Translations under genes and position numbers: made by a program
Assembly (NCBI RefSeq): GCF_029277445.1
Contig: NZ_CP119570.1
Span: 1-64,000 of the forward strand
Source: Pararhizobium qamdonense
GTDB taxonomy: Bacteria > Pseudomonadota > Alphaproteobacteria > Rhizobiales > Rhizobiaceae
Direction: 5' to 3'
Length of the DNA stretch: 64,000 nucleotides
Part shown: one piece after another, positions 47,353 to 55,535 of the stretch
Layout: every line of letters begins with the position of its first letter
How positions within the stretch are numbered: position 1 is the first letter of the stretch
The notes under the pieces: model-generated
Database searches by the model: none
Seen by the model: the letters and a program-made list of their open reading frames with translations, nothing else
What the model was told of the DNA's origin: nothing

Positions 47353-48950
47353 GCTGCGACCTTTCTGTTGGCTGCAAAAATGTGCCAGGGGAAGTCCTCG
47401 TTGGCCGGCAGGATGTTTTCTCTGAAGCCGGGCGTGGACTTGACGATGTTCTTGCGGGTGGTCGTATGCTCGGCCAGCGCAATGTTGTTGGAGCATGAAT
47501 AGTCGGCAACGAAGGCGTAGTTCGGCATATTTTTCTTCGCACGCAGCGCGCGGCCAATTCGCTGGCGCAATGCCACCTCTGCCTTGCCACCACCGGCGAG
47601 CTGCACCAGGCCGATGCCTGGAACGTCCACACCCACGTCAACGATGGTCGAGCCGATAATCGCGTCGATCTCACCGCGCTCGAGCTGTTCCAGGGCTGTT
47701 TCGCGTTCTGATTGATTGTTCTCGCCGCGCAGCATGACCGTGCGCAGGCCGACGTGCAGGAACTTCTTCAGAAGCACCTCTGCGTGTTCCATGCGCTGAA
47801 TGAGCGTTAGCACCGGTAGACCATAGCGCTTTGCCATCAGAGCATCCCGCACAATGTCTTTGTGCATGAAGCTGTTCTTGATGTAGCCAAACTCATAGGC
47901 GCGCGCCCAGGGCGACGAGCGGAAGAGGGTAGGGTGGGGCTGACTGGTGACGTATTTGAAGATCGGCTTGGCAAGCACGCCGGACTCGATGAGCTGCTCC
48001 TCGGTGATCCGGATAAGCACCGAACCGAAGGCTGCCATCAGACGCATGTTGTCTTCAGCCGAGTCGCGCATGAATGGCGTGGCCGTCAAGGCGACGCGGA
48101 TCGTCGCGTTCTTGCAGTGCTTGAGGATCTCGTAATAGCTGTTGCCGCCCGCTTCATGGGCTTCCTCGCCAATCACGACGTCAATCAAAGCGAGGAAAGC
48201 GATATAGCGATTTCGCTTTTTCGTTTTATCGTCAAACCGCTCCTGCGCTAATTCGCGGATCTTCTCCTTTGGCATGTTCGAATCCTTTTTCTTCGAACGA
48301 TGCTGCGACTTGGTTACGGCCAGAATTTCCTTCTGCAGGTTGGGCTCCTCAAGCGCCTCAACAAGCGTCTGCACCATCCCCAGGTTCACGCCTTTGACCA
48401 TCTTTTCGTTGCCGTCGCCAATGACGCCGGTATTGAGGCCGAGCGCATCGAGCTGCTTCTTCATCTGGTAGAGCAGCACCTTGCGGGTCGTCAGAAAGAG
48501 GGTAGGGCGCCGGTAGCGCAGCATGATCATCTTGGCGATCTTCGACTTGCCACCACCTGTTGCGACCTGGATGATGCCGCGACCGAACTTCTCCACCCGG
48601 CGCAGACTGTCAGGCTGGTGCGCATAGCGCGGGTCGCTGTTGCCGAAGTCATCCACGATCGGATCTTCCGGCCCCAGCGGCATGACCGGCGCTTTCCGAT
48701 AGATTTTCACCTGGTAGCCGAGCCGCATCAGCTCCTTGTGAACCATGAAGGCAAAGCCAGCCGGGAAGGAGTTGGTCTTGTATTCGTAAAACGACGATTT
48801 GCCGTCCCAGGTGCCTTGATTGAAGGCAAAGGTCTGCTCGGCACCCTGCACCATGTATGACAGGAGATCTGAAACGAGGTCGGCAACCTTCTCGGGAGGG
48901 TCGAGAAGCTGGGCCGTCACAGCGTTGTATGCCAATTTAATCGTTGTCAT
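47349..48950 (-). CDS. Superfamily 2 DNA/RNA helicase
   Basis: A 533-residue SF2 helicase. Motif I is ATGGGKSKIA (about residue 132), motif Ia FLTTRKVLLYQMKKQLDALG, motif II GEEAHEAGG (a DEAH variant), motif III ALTATPFM, and the C-terminal motifs are DAIIGSTIVDVGVDVPG and QRIGRALRAKK. It resembles the phage UvsW/XPB-type recombination helicases. It is transcribed away from the ParB-like genes. Confidence 0.88.
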   Translation of the reverse strand: MTTIKLAYNAVTAQLLDPPEKVADLVSDLLSYMVQGAEQTFAFNQGTWDGKSSFYEYKTNSFPAGFAFMVHKELMRLGYQVKIYRKAPVMPLGPEDPIVDDFGNSDPRYAHQPDSLRRVEKFGRGIIQVATGGGKSKIAKMIMLRYRRPTLFLTTRKVLLYQMKKQLDALGLNTGVIGDGNEKMVKGVNLGMVQTLVEALEEPNLQKEILAVTKSQHRSKKKDSNMPKEKIRELAQERFDDKTKKRNRYIAFLALIDVVIGEEAHEAGGNSYYEILKHCKNATIRVALTATPFMRDSAEDNMRLMAAFGSVLIRITEEQLIESGVLAKPIFKYVTSQPHPTLFRSSPWARAYEFGYIKNSFMHKDIVRDALMAKRYGLPVLTLIQRMEHAEVLLKKFLHVGLRTVMLRGENNQSERETALEQLERGEIDAIIGSTIVDVGVDVPGIGLVQLAGGGKAEVALRQRIGRALRAKKNMPNYAFVADYSCSNNIALAEHTTTRKNIVKSTPGFRENILPANEDFPWHIFAANRKVAA

Positions 48951-48991
48951 GAAATTTCTCGTTTGCCTGTTGCCTTGTTCGGCGTTTATGA

Positions 48992-49014
48992 TAAATCAAT
49001 ATTTACTGACTGAC
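48992..49014. promoter_or_regulatory. Palindromic operator between divergent genes
   Basis: TAAATCAATATTTACTGACT then GAC, preceded by TTATGATAA. It lies between the helicase (reverse) and the first ParB-like gene (forward) and could control both. Confidence 0.6.
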
Positions 49015-49037
49015 ATCAACTATTCAACAAGGCGCCG

Positions 49038-49790
49038 ATGACATATCCGAAGATGATGGAGCTTGATCCGACGCTCCTGCAGCCCAATCCCTGGAACACC
49101 AATATTCTCACGCCCGAGAACGAGGCGAAGCTGGAAGAGTCGATCAAGCGCCTCGGCTTCTTTAGACCGGCCGTCGTTCGCGAAATCGCTATTTCGCCTA
49201 ATAGCGATTTGCCGACGCATCAGATTTTGGGCGGGGAGCACCGGGCGCAGATCGCCGGCAAGATGGGCCATCTGACCATTCCGGTTATGAACCTCGGCCC
49301 GATCGACGATCTCAAGGCAAAGGAAATTGGTATCGCCGACAATGCCCGCTACGGGCTGGACGATCAGATGGCCTTTGCGGACCTCATCAAAAGCATGGGC
49401 AATGCTGATCAACTGAAGGATTTCCTTCCCTACACCGAACACGACTTCGCAGACCTGTTCACGACCACTGAGATAGATCTGGATTCGCTGGGTCTTGAGG
49501 AAAACTTCGAAAAGGATGAGGAAAAAGACGATGTGTCCGAGAAGCCGGTTCAGCCGAAAGCCCCAAAGACCCACACCATCATCCGCTACAAGGTTTCCAA
49601 CCGCGATGCCGAGGATCTGACAGCGCTGATCGAGCGCACAAAGACCGACAACGGCTTTACTTCCTCCGACGATCTGACCAATGCCGGCGACGCGCTGGTT
49701 CATCTGCTTCTCAACCGGCAGGCAACCGGCCAGGTCGAAGCTGATGCCGAGCTATTTGAGCTCGAAGACCTCGACGAGGCCGTCGAATGA
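49038..49790 (+). CDS. ParB-like protein 1
   Basis: A 250-residue protein with a ParB N-terminal (ParB/Srx) domain: LQPNPWNTN, ESIKRLGFFRPAVV and QILGGEHRAQIAGKMG. The C-terminal half is acidic with no ParB-type HTH. In phages such proteins occur near terminases or methylases and can be CTP- or ATP-dependent switches or nucleases. Its coding DNA contains one inserted-looking TCGCTATTTCGCCTAATAGCGAT repeat cluster (49183-49210). Confidence 0.8.
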   Translation: MTYPKMMELDPTLLQPNPWNTNILTPENEAKLEESIKRLGFFRPAVVREIAISPNSDLPTHQILGGEHRAQIAGKMGHLTIPVMNLGPIDDLKAKEIGIADNARYGLDDQMAFADLIKSMGNADQLKDFLPYTEHDFADLFTTTEIDLDSLGLEENFEKDEEKDDVSEKPVQPKAPKTHTIIRYKVSNRDAEDLTALIERTKTDNGFTSSDDLTNAGDALVHLLLNRQATGQVEADAELFELEDLDEAVE

Positions 49791-49969
49791 CCTTCATCAA
49801 GCCCAAGTTCGACGACTGCAAGAGCTGCGTTTATTTCCTCAAGAACCGGAAAAACCCGATTTGCTCGCCCTGCGGCGCCGGCGAGTTCTTCGAAGAGAAG
49901 ATCCGCGTGCGCGAGAAGACCAATCACGAACTCATGGAAATTTACGGGGAGCAATACGATGACGAATAA
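49787..49969 (+). CDS. Small Cys4 protein
   Basis: A 60-residue protein with CKSC and CSPCG, a probable zinc site, and an acidic helical end. Sits between the two ParB-like genes with overlaps on both sides. Confidence 0.7.
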   Translation: MTFIKPKFDDCKSCVYFLKNRKNPICSPCGAGEFFEEKIRVREKTNHELMEIYGEQYDDE

Positions 49970-50624
49970 GGCCGTCACGCTGATCGCTGTTGCCGATCTG
50001 GTGCCATATGCAAACAATGCCAAGAAGCATTCCGACGAGCAGATCGAGAAGCTGTCGGCGCTCATCAGCAAATACGGTTGGACCTCGCCAATCGTCGTTG
50101 ACAAGGATCTCGTTGTAATCGCCGGCCACGGCCGCCGACTGGCCGCCCTTAACATCGGGCTTGAAAAGGTTCCGGTCATCGTTCGCGACGATCTGACCAA
50201 GGAAGAGGCCAACGCTCTGCGCCTGGCCGACAACCGCATCGCATCGAGCGATTACGACCTCGAGCTTGAACAGGCTGAGCTGGCGCTTCTCGCTGACGTC
50301 GAAGGCATGGATCTGACGATGCTCGGCTATTCCGAACACGAGGTCAATTTCGCGACCCAGGATCTGCTCGACATGGAAGACACGATCTTCGTCGAGGATA
50401 TCGCCGGCGCCGTCGAACAGCAAAAGTCCGAAAACGACGCCAAGACCAAGGAAATCGATGACGTCGCAGCCCCGGTTGCCGACGCACTCGGCTTCAAGCG
50501 CGTCACGATCGCCGAGAGCCGCACAATCCGTGATCTCATGGGTCGCATTGAGAAGAACACCGGTCTCAAGGGTGTGGAAGCGCTGATCGGTTTTGTCTCT
50601 GAAGCGCTGGATATCGCCGCATGA
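49959..50624 (+). CDS. ParB-like protein 2
   Basis: A 221-residue second ParB/Srx-domain protein: LVPYANNAKKHSDEQIEKL, WTSPIVVDKDLVVIAGHGRRLAAL and LRLADNRI. It is closer to the plasmid and methylase-linked ParB group than the first copy. The C-terminal half is helical. The two copies may form a hetero-pair. Confidence 0.82.
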   Translation: MTNKAVTLIAVADLVPYANNAKKHSDEQIEKLSALISKYGWTSPIVVDKDLVVIAGHGRRLAALNIGLEKVPVIVRDDLTKEEANALRLADNRIASSDYDLELEQAELALLADVEGMDLTMLGYSEHEVNFATQDLLDMEDTIFVEDIAGAVEQQKSENDAKTKEIDDVAAPVADALGFKRVTIAESRTIRDLMGRIEKNTGLKGVEALIGFVSEALDIAA

Positions 50625-51043
50625 CCGATGAAAAGGTAGTCGATTTCCGCACTCGCCGCCCATACGCGATCGCCAAAGCGGAGGAAAACAAGGCCAAGCG
50701 CAAGGCGCGCAGCAAAGTGCGCAAGCAGGAGAGTGACAACAAGGCTGCTCACCGCGAGGCCTTGCTCGAAGTGCTGGGCAGCACGATCAAACTCGTCGAA
50801 GAAGGTCGCCTGGAAGGCCTTGTGATCCTGTCCCGCGAGGTCACGACCAAGCTGTTCTACACCGATGTAGTCCTCGATGACCGCGTTATTCCCTTGAACG
50901 ACCTGCACGCCTTTGTTGGCTGCCTGGAAACGCTGAAGATTGAGCTCGCCGACGGCGCAGCTATGGCGCCGGCACTCCTGGGTGACGGCAGCACAATCGA
51001 CCCTGGTCAGGATGCAGGCGGTGACTGGGAGGAATACGAATGA
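50621..51043 (+). CDS. Hypothetical protein
   Basis: A 140-residue protein with a very basic helix (KAEENKAKRKARSKVRKQE) near the start and an acidic end; unrecognised. Lies in the ParB-ABC ATPase operon with four-base overlaps. Confidence 0.7.
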   Translation: MTDEKVVDFRTRRPYAIAKAEENKAKRKARSKVRKQESDNKAAHREALLEVLGSTIKLVEEGRLEGLVILSREVTTKLFYTDVVLDDRVIPLNDLHAFVGCLETLKIELADGAAMAPALLGDGSTIDPGQDAGGDWEEYE

Positions 51044-51684
51044 CCGTCTACACCATCAATTGCGCCTTCAATTCGTCCGTCGAGCGCACCTCACGCGTTC
51101 TCGAGATTGCCGAGGCGTTCGGGCTGGGACTGGCCGAAAAGCAGTTCGTCATCTACGACGGGCTGAAGCTTGAGATCCGCGATACCGATGTGGTCTACAT
51201 CAACGGCCAATCCGGATCGGGCAAGTCGCTGCTTCTACGTGACCTGGTGCGCCAGATGCGCGGGGAGGGGAAGAAAGTCGCCGATCTTAACGAGGTCGTT
51301 CTGGACGACCGCCCGGTGATCGAGCAGCTTGGCACCAGCACCAATGACGCGCTCTATCTCCTGGCCCGCGCCGGCATCTCCGACGCCTGGATCTACATTC
51401 GCAAGCCCTCGGAGCTCTCCGACGGGCAGCGCTATCGCCTGAAGCTGGCAAAAGTCATGGAGACCGACGCTGATGTCTGGGCAGCCGATGAGTTCGGCGC
51501 CGTTCTGGACCGCGTGACGGCCAAAGCAATCGCCATGAGCGTCCAAAAGGTCGCTCGTGAACGCGGTAAAAACCTCATCATCGCAACAACCCATACCGAC
51601 CTGGAAGCAGAGCTGGCGCCTAACCTCGCCATCTACAAGCGCTTCAAGGAAAAGGTCGATATCACCACAGGAGAAAAAGCATGA
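51040..51684 (+). CDS. ABC-type ATPase
   Basis: A 214-residue soluble ABC ATPase: Walker A GQSGSGKS (about residue 54), signature LSDGQRYRLKLA, Walker B VWAADEFGAVLD and H-loop ATTHTDL. There is no membrane partner. It belongs with the phage and archaeal group in which such an ATPase is fused or adjacent to a GNAT domain; here the GNAT-like gene at 52271 is three genes on. Confidence 0.8.
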   Translation: MTVYTINCAFNSSVERTSRVLEIAEAFGLGLAEKQFVIYDGLKLEIRDTDVVYINGQSGSGKSLLLRDLVRQMRGEGKKVADLNEVVLDDRPVIEQLGTSTNDALYLLARAGISDAWIYIRKPSELSDGQRYRLKLAKVMETDADVWAADEFGAVLDRVTAKAIAMSVQKVARERGKNLIIATTHTDLEAELAPNLAIYKRFKEKVDITTGEKA

Positions 51685-51968
51685 CCGACTTTGGCACTGC
51701 ACTGCAGGCTCTCAAGACTGGCAAGCGCATCGCGCGCCGCGGGTGGAACGGCAAAGGCATGTTCGTTCACCTCAATCCGGGCTCCGTTCATGGGATCGTC
51801 AAAAGCCCTTTGATCGAAGGCGTGCATCCGCGTCTTTTCGAGGCGGGCGATCGCGATACCACGACCCGAATGCCGAACCTCAATCTTCGTGCAGCCGATG
51901 GCTCGACCGTCACCGGATGGCTGGCATCCCAGACCGATCTGCTCGCTGAAGACTGGGAGATCCTTTGA
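51681..51968 (+). CDS. Tad2-like protein (DUF2829)
   Basis: A 95-residue protein closely following the DUF2829 pattern: FGTALQALKTGKRIARRGWNGKGM at the start and LRAADGSTVTGWLASQTDLLAEDWEIL at the end. DUF2829 is Tad2, a phage protein that traps the cyclic ADP-ribose signal of Thoeris defence. It lies in an operon with the ABC ATPase and overlaps both neighbours. Confidence 0.85.
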   Translation: MTDFGTALQALKTGKRIARRGWNGKGMFVHLNPGSVHGIVKSPLIEGVHPRLFEAGDRDTTTRMPNLNLRAADGSTVTGWLASQTDLLAEDWEIL

Positions 51969-52174
51969 TGGCCCGGAAGAAAGCTCCGGTCTATCGCACA
52001 ACGCGTGACATCGTGATTCCAGCCGGCAGTGTTGTCGGCCGGGCGCCGCATAGAACCGAATACGGGACGCCGCACGGCGATATCGTCGTCGGGTTCGATA
52101 AGAACGCGATTGGCGACATGCGCTTTGACATCGAGGATGCGCTGAACGCCGGCGTCATTGAGGTGGTCAAGTGA
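51968..52174 (+). CDS. Hypothetical protein
   Basis: A 68-residue beta-rich protein (TRDIVIPAGSVVGRAP); unrecognised. ATG 51968 overlaps the stop of the Tad2-like gene. Confidence 0.65.
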   Translation: MARKKAPVYRTTRDIVIPAGSVVGRAPHRTEYGTPHGDIVVGFDKNAIGDMRFDIEDALNAGVIEVVK

Positions 52175-52214
52175 TCGCTAAATCGCTTTTTATATCATTC
52201 GCTATTTCGCTGCT
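52170..52214. repeat. TCGCTAAA-type repeat cluster
   Basis: GATCGCTAAATCGCT, 13 bases, ATTCGCTATTTCGCT: four direct units, the last cluster on the right. It also lies in the coding region of the small exported peptide. Confidence 0.6.
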
Positions 52215-52284
52215 GGTGAGCACTTGCACTGCGAGCGCACCCGCATTCGCAAAACTTGACGGAGCGCGGCGTGAGCGATCCTGA
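52171..52284 (+). CDS. Possible small exported peptide encoded across repeats
   Basis: A 37-residue frame from GTG 52171 (GTGA overlap, behind GAGGTGG). The first 27 residues look like a signal peptide (KSLFISFAISLLVSTCTASAPAFA). The hydrophobic part is encoded by the TCGCTAAA-type repeats, so either the repeat was adopted as coding DNA or this frame is accidental. Confidence 0.4.
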   Translation: MIAKSLFISFAISLLVSTCTASAPAFAKLDGARRERS

Positions 52285-53155
52285 GCTGATTGTGCAGCGT
52301 TTTGAAAACCCTCGAGCACGTTTCACGCTGGCCGAAGATATGTTCGTCGAGCGGGGCACGGCTGCGGACTGGGAACTGCTGCACGATCTTCACTACAAGG
52401 CAGAGGCTTTGCCGTTCGCGCCGAAGTTCTGGCGCCTGGTAATCGGCCGCGACACGATCGGCGTTTTGGTCACGGGGGCACCCAAGGGAATGCTGCGCGA
52501 GCGGCATATCACCTTTCCGAACCTGAAGCCGAACGGCCAAGACACCAAGATGACCAACACCAACCGATATAAGTTCCTCAACAAGAACTTCCGGGTAATC
52601 TCGCGCTTCGTCGTGGACACGATGTATCGTGGGATTGGCGCCGGCTACCGCATGATGAATCTTGTGTCGCGCATGGAAGCGGCCGAGGAAGCGAAGCCGC
52701 TGAAGGTGATCGAGATCCAATCGTCGATGTCGAAATTCAACATTTTCGGCCAGAAGGCAGGCTTTAAGTTCGCGCCGCCCCAGAACGCCAACAAATACGA
52801 CGCCGGGTTGAAGTTCTTCCGCTCGCACTTCGATGCGACGCCCCAGGACTTTGAGGCGGTCGTTACGGAAATCGAGACATCGAGCAACCAGGATAAACTC
52901 ATCCAGGCTTGCCGAGACTTCTACCTGCGCAATTCCGCGATGGAAAATACCGGTGCGGCCCGCGACCGCGCTCAGGAGAAAGTCGCCGGCATGAGCGTGC
53001 GCGATCTGATCAAGGGTATCCAGCAGGTAAGTCTGGCATCGCCGATGTATGGCGTCTGGAAGGTGGTGGACCGGCCTGGGAGTGTGCCCGCGCGCCTGCC
53101 TCTTCTCGCATTCGACTGTCAGGGAACGTCCGAGCCGCTGAAGTGGGCGCCATGA
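52271..53155 (+). CDS. GNAT-like acetyltransferase domain protein
   Basis: A 294-residue protein. I start it at GTG 52271, seven bases after GGAG. The region from ISRFVVDTMYRGIGAGYRMMNLVSRM (about residues 100-125) with the R-G-I-G-A-G loop is the acetyl-CoA-binding part of a GNAT fold. Related phage proteins partner with the ABC ATPase encoded just upstream; the acetylated target is unknown. Confidence 0.65.
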   Translation: MSDPELIVQRFENPRARFTLAEDMFVERGTAADWELLHDLHYKAEALPFAPKFWRLVIGRDTIGVLVTGAPKGMLRERHITFPNLKPNGQDTKMTNTNRYKFLNKNFRVISRFVVDTMYRGIGAGYRMMNLVSRMEAAEEAKPLKVIEIQSSMSKFNIFGQKAGFKFAPPQNANKYDAGLKFFRSHFDATPQDFEAVVTEIETSSNQDKLIQACRDFYLRNSAMENTGAARDRAQEKVAGMSVRDLIKGIQQVSLASPMYGVWKVVDRPGSVPARLPLLAFDCQGTSEPLKWAP

Positions 53156-53394
53156 GCAGAGTTCGTCGAGGCGAAAAGCATTCCGAGATCGCCGGTATCA
53201 TTCTGAAGGCTGCTGACGAGGGTAGGTTTCTGACTGTTACGGAAGTCCACGCAAGTCTTTCTTACGCCTGTGCATACGGTTCACTCCGGAAGATCCTTAA
53301 AACCTTTGAAGAGCGAAAGTGGATTACCAAAGAGCGAGCCGGACTGTCTGTTCTGATCAAGCCTAATCCGCTTTTATATCAGTGGTTCCGCTAA
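53152..53394 (+). CDS. Small winged-helix-like protein
   Basis: An 80-residue basic protein; SEIAGIILKAADEGRFLTVTEVH and LRKILKTFEERKWITKERAG look like a winged helix. A regulator role is possible. It precedes the second copy of the long inverted repeat. Confidence 0.65.
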   Translation: MSRVRRGEKHSEIAGIILKAADEGRFLTVTEVHASLSYACAYGSLRKILKTFEERKWITKERAGLSVLIKPNPLLYQWFR

Positions 53395-53399
53395 GCTAT

Positions 53400-53474
53400 C
53401 CGGTCCGTCTCCCTTCTATGTATTATATACTAAGTTTCTATATGTATAACATACTATGAAGGGAGATGGACCGG
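53400..53474. repeat. Long inverted repeat with A+T loop, copy 2
   Basis: CCGGTCCGTCTCCCTTC pairs with GAAGGGAGATGGACCGG (one mismatch) across a 41-base loop that is almost only A and T with several TATA-like words. The left arm is identical to that at 39610. Confidence 0.75.
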
Positions 53475-53515
53475 AACGAGTGCTGCGTGGTAAGATAAGT
53501 AAATATTGATTGACT
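53471..53515 (+). promoter_or_regulatory. Phage promoter plus palindromic operator of terS
   Basis: CCGGAA, 17 bases, GATAAG, then AAGTAAATATTGATTGACT. The -35-like part lies on the right arm of the inverted repeat, so hairpin and promoter share bases. Confidence 0.6.
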
Positions 53516-53524
53516 GGTTCCGTA

Positions 53525-54208
53525 ATGACTGATGAAACGACCACTCCGGCGAGCGATATTGCCGACAAAGCTAAACGCCTTTCGGAATCGGATTATGCCG
53601 AAGCCAAAGAGCTGTATGAGCTCGGCAAGATGCGTCTGTCTGACCTGGGTGAGAAGTTCGACGTCTCCCGGCAGGCGCTTCATCGTCGCTTCAAGGCAGA
53701 TGGCGTAGAATACGGCTCACGCGCGTCAGAGGTGCAAGCCGCAGTGTCGGCTGGTGTGAAGCAGGCTGTCGCGTCTACTGCGGGCCAGCAGGCTACTGCG
53801 GCGATTGAGCGTTATAACGACAAGCGCGCCGAATGGATCGAAGAGACCCGGACGAACGGCTACAAAGCGCTCAAGCAAGCCGACATGCTGGCAAAGAAGA
53901 TCGTAGCTGATGCGTTGAAAAACGCTGCGGCTGCCGGTGGATCTTCGACTGGGACGCTAGCCTCGACCGATGATGATCTCAAGGCTGTGCAGCGCTACCA
54001 GAAGATCCTGGTGGAAAACACAATTACCCGGCTCGATATTCTGCGCGCCAATGACCTGGTTGACGAGGACGATCTGCCGTCGATCCACTTCGAGGATCTG
54101 ACCGACGAAGACATCCTGGCGCACCATCGCGAAAACGGTCTTATCGGTGAGGGTGAAGATCCTGACGCAATCCTGGCTGAAATCAATTCGATCGAGATCG
54201 CAGAATGA
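53525..54208 (+). CDS. terS: Small terminase subunit
   Basis: A 227-residue protein placed before terL. LYELGKMRLSDLGEKFDVSRQALHRRF near residue 40 is a helix-turn-helix that would recognise packaging sites; the middle is helical for oligomerisation and the C-terminus acidic. ATG 53525 lies 10 bases after the operator. Four-base overlap with terL. Confidence 0.8.
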   Translation: MTDETTTPASDIADKAKRLSESDYAEAKELYELGKMRLSDLGEKFDVSRQALHRRFKADGVEYGSRASEVQAAVSAGVKQAVASTAGQQATAAIERYNDKRAEWIEETRTNGYKALKQADMLAKKIVADALKNAAAAGGSSTGTLASTDDDLKAVQRYQKILVENTITRLDILRANDLVDEDDLPSIHFEDLTDEDILAHHRENGLIGEGEDPDAILAEINSIEIAE

Positions 54209-55479
54209 CCGCGCCCCTTATCCTCAAGGCACATCGCGGCCAAAAGATCGTTCTGAAGGACAGGCGCCGCTTCAAGGTTATTGTCGCCGGCCGACGCTGG
54301 GGCAAGACGCAGATCTCCAAGATCGCGCTGATCAAGGCTGCGGTAACGCGAAAGAACCAGCTCTGCTGGTATGTGGCGCCGACCTATCAAATGGCCCGGC
54401 AGATTCTTTGGGACGATCTCAAGCGGTCGATCCCGAAAGCGCTTATCAAGTTCAACGGCATCAATGAAACCCGGATGACCATCCGGCTGATCAACGGCTC
54501 GCGCATCGAGCTGAAGGGTGCCGACAATCCGGATACGCTGCGCGGCGTGGGTATCAATTTCCTGGTGCTCGACGAGGCCCAGGACATGAAGGAAGAGGTC
54601 TGGAAGACAGTTCTGCGTCCGACGCTTGCCTCGACGGGCGGCCAGGTCATCTTCATTGGCACGCCGAAGGCTTTCAACTGGCTTTACGATATGTATGTCC
54701 AGGGTCAGCGGGGCGACACCTATAAGGACGAGAAGGGCAAGATTGTCGTCAACCAGTGGAAAAGCTGGCAGTTCCCGACAATCATGTCGCCGTTCATTCC
54801 GCGTGCCGAAATCGAGACGGCCCGGCGCGAAATGGACCCGAAGTCCTTCCGTCAGGAGTTCGAGGCGTCCTTCGAGTCCATGTCCGGTCGTGTCTACTAT
54901 CCCTTCGACCGGCGCACGCATGTTGGCGACTACCCATTCAATCCACGACTGCCGATCATCATCGGCCAGGACTTCAACATCGATCCGATGTCGTCGGTCA
55001 TCATGCAGGTGCAGCCCAATGGCGAGATTTGGGTGGTGGACGAAGCAATTCTGCCTGGCTCCAACACTCAGGAGACGGCAGATGAGCTTGGACGCCGCTA
55101 TCATCGCTATATCAATGCTATCACGATCTACCCGGACCCGGCCGGCAACAGCCGCACGCACGCTCGCGGCGAGTCTTCGCTCGAAATCCTGCGTGACGCC
55201 GGCTTCACCAGGATCAAGTTTAAGCGCAAGCATCCGGCTGTCGATGATCGGGTCAATTCGGTCAATCGTCTGCTGATGGACGCTGAGGGCACGATCCGGA
55301 TGCGTTTCGATCGCAAGGCTCAGCGCACGATCGACGCAATGGAGCAGACGATTTACAAAGCCGGGACACGCGACGTGGACAAGAAAGCCGGCGTCGAACA
55401 CCCAGCCGACGCGCTCGGCTACTTCACGGATTTCGAATACCCTGTTCGCAAGGTCAACATTCTCGGTGTCTCGCTGTAA
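54205..55479 (+). CDS. terL: Large terminase subunit
   Basis: A 424-residue packaging motor. The ATPase has VAGRRWGKT (residues 27-35) and NFLVLDEAQDM with Asp123-Glu124. The nuclease domain starts at IIGQDFNIDPMSS with its first catalytic Asp, and later YPDPAGNSRTH and HPADALGYF. It cuts and threads phage DNA into the prohead. This terminase type is found in siphoviruses and some small myoviruses. Confidence 0.95.
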   Translation: MTAPLILKAHRGQKIVLKDRRRFKVIVAGRRWGKTQISKIALIKAAVTRKNQLCWYVAPTYQMARQILWDDLKRSIPKALIKFNGINETRMTIRLINGSRIELKGADNPDTLRGVGINFLVLDEAQDMKEEVWKTVLRPTLASTGGQVIFIGTPKAFNWLYDMYVQGQRGDTYKDEKGKIVVNQWKSWQFPTIMSPFIPRAEIETARREMDPKSFRQEFEASFESMSGRVYYPFDRRTHVGDYPFNPRLPIIIGQDFNIDPMSSVIMQVQPNGEIWVVDEAILPGSNTQETADELGRRYHRYINAITIYPDPAGNSRTHARGESSLEILRDAGFTRIKFKRKHPAVDDRVNSVNRLLMDAEGTIRMRFDRKAQRTIDAMEQTIYKAGTRDVDKKAGVEHPADALGYFTDFEYPVRKVNILGVSL

Positions 55480-55489
55480 CGTTGACGAT

Positions 55490-55507
55490 AAGTCAATATT
55501 GATTTAC
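55490..55507 (+). promoter_or_regulatory. Palindromic operator
   Basis: AAGTCAATATTGATTTAC after GACGATA, between terL and the portal gene. Confidence 0.6.
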
Positions 55508-55535
55508 CATTGACGTTCAATCTTAAGGACCGATT

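Noticed and set aside
40815..52214. CRISPR array suspected from short repeats
   Set aside because: Units are only 8 bp, scattered, and without regular spacers.
39610..53474. Transposon or MITE ends suspected for the twin inverted repeats
   Set aside because: No target-site duplication or transposase was seen; a structural role is the simpler reading.
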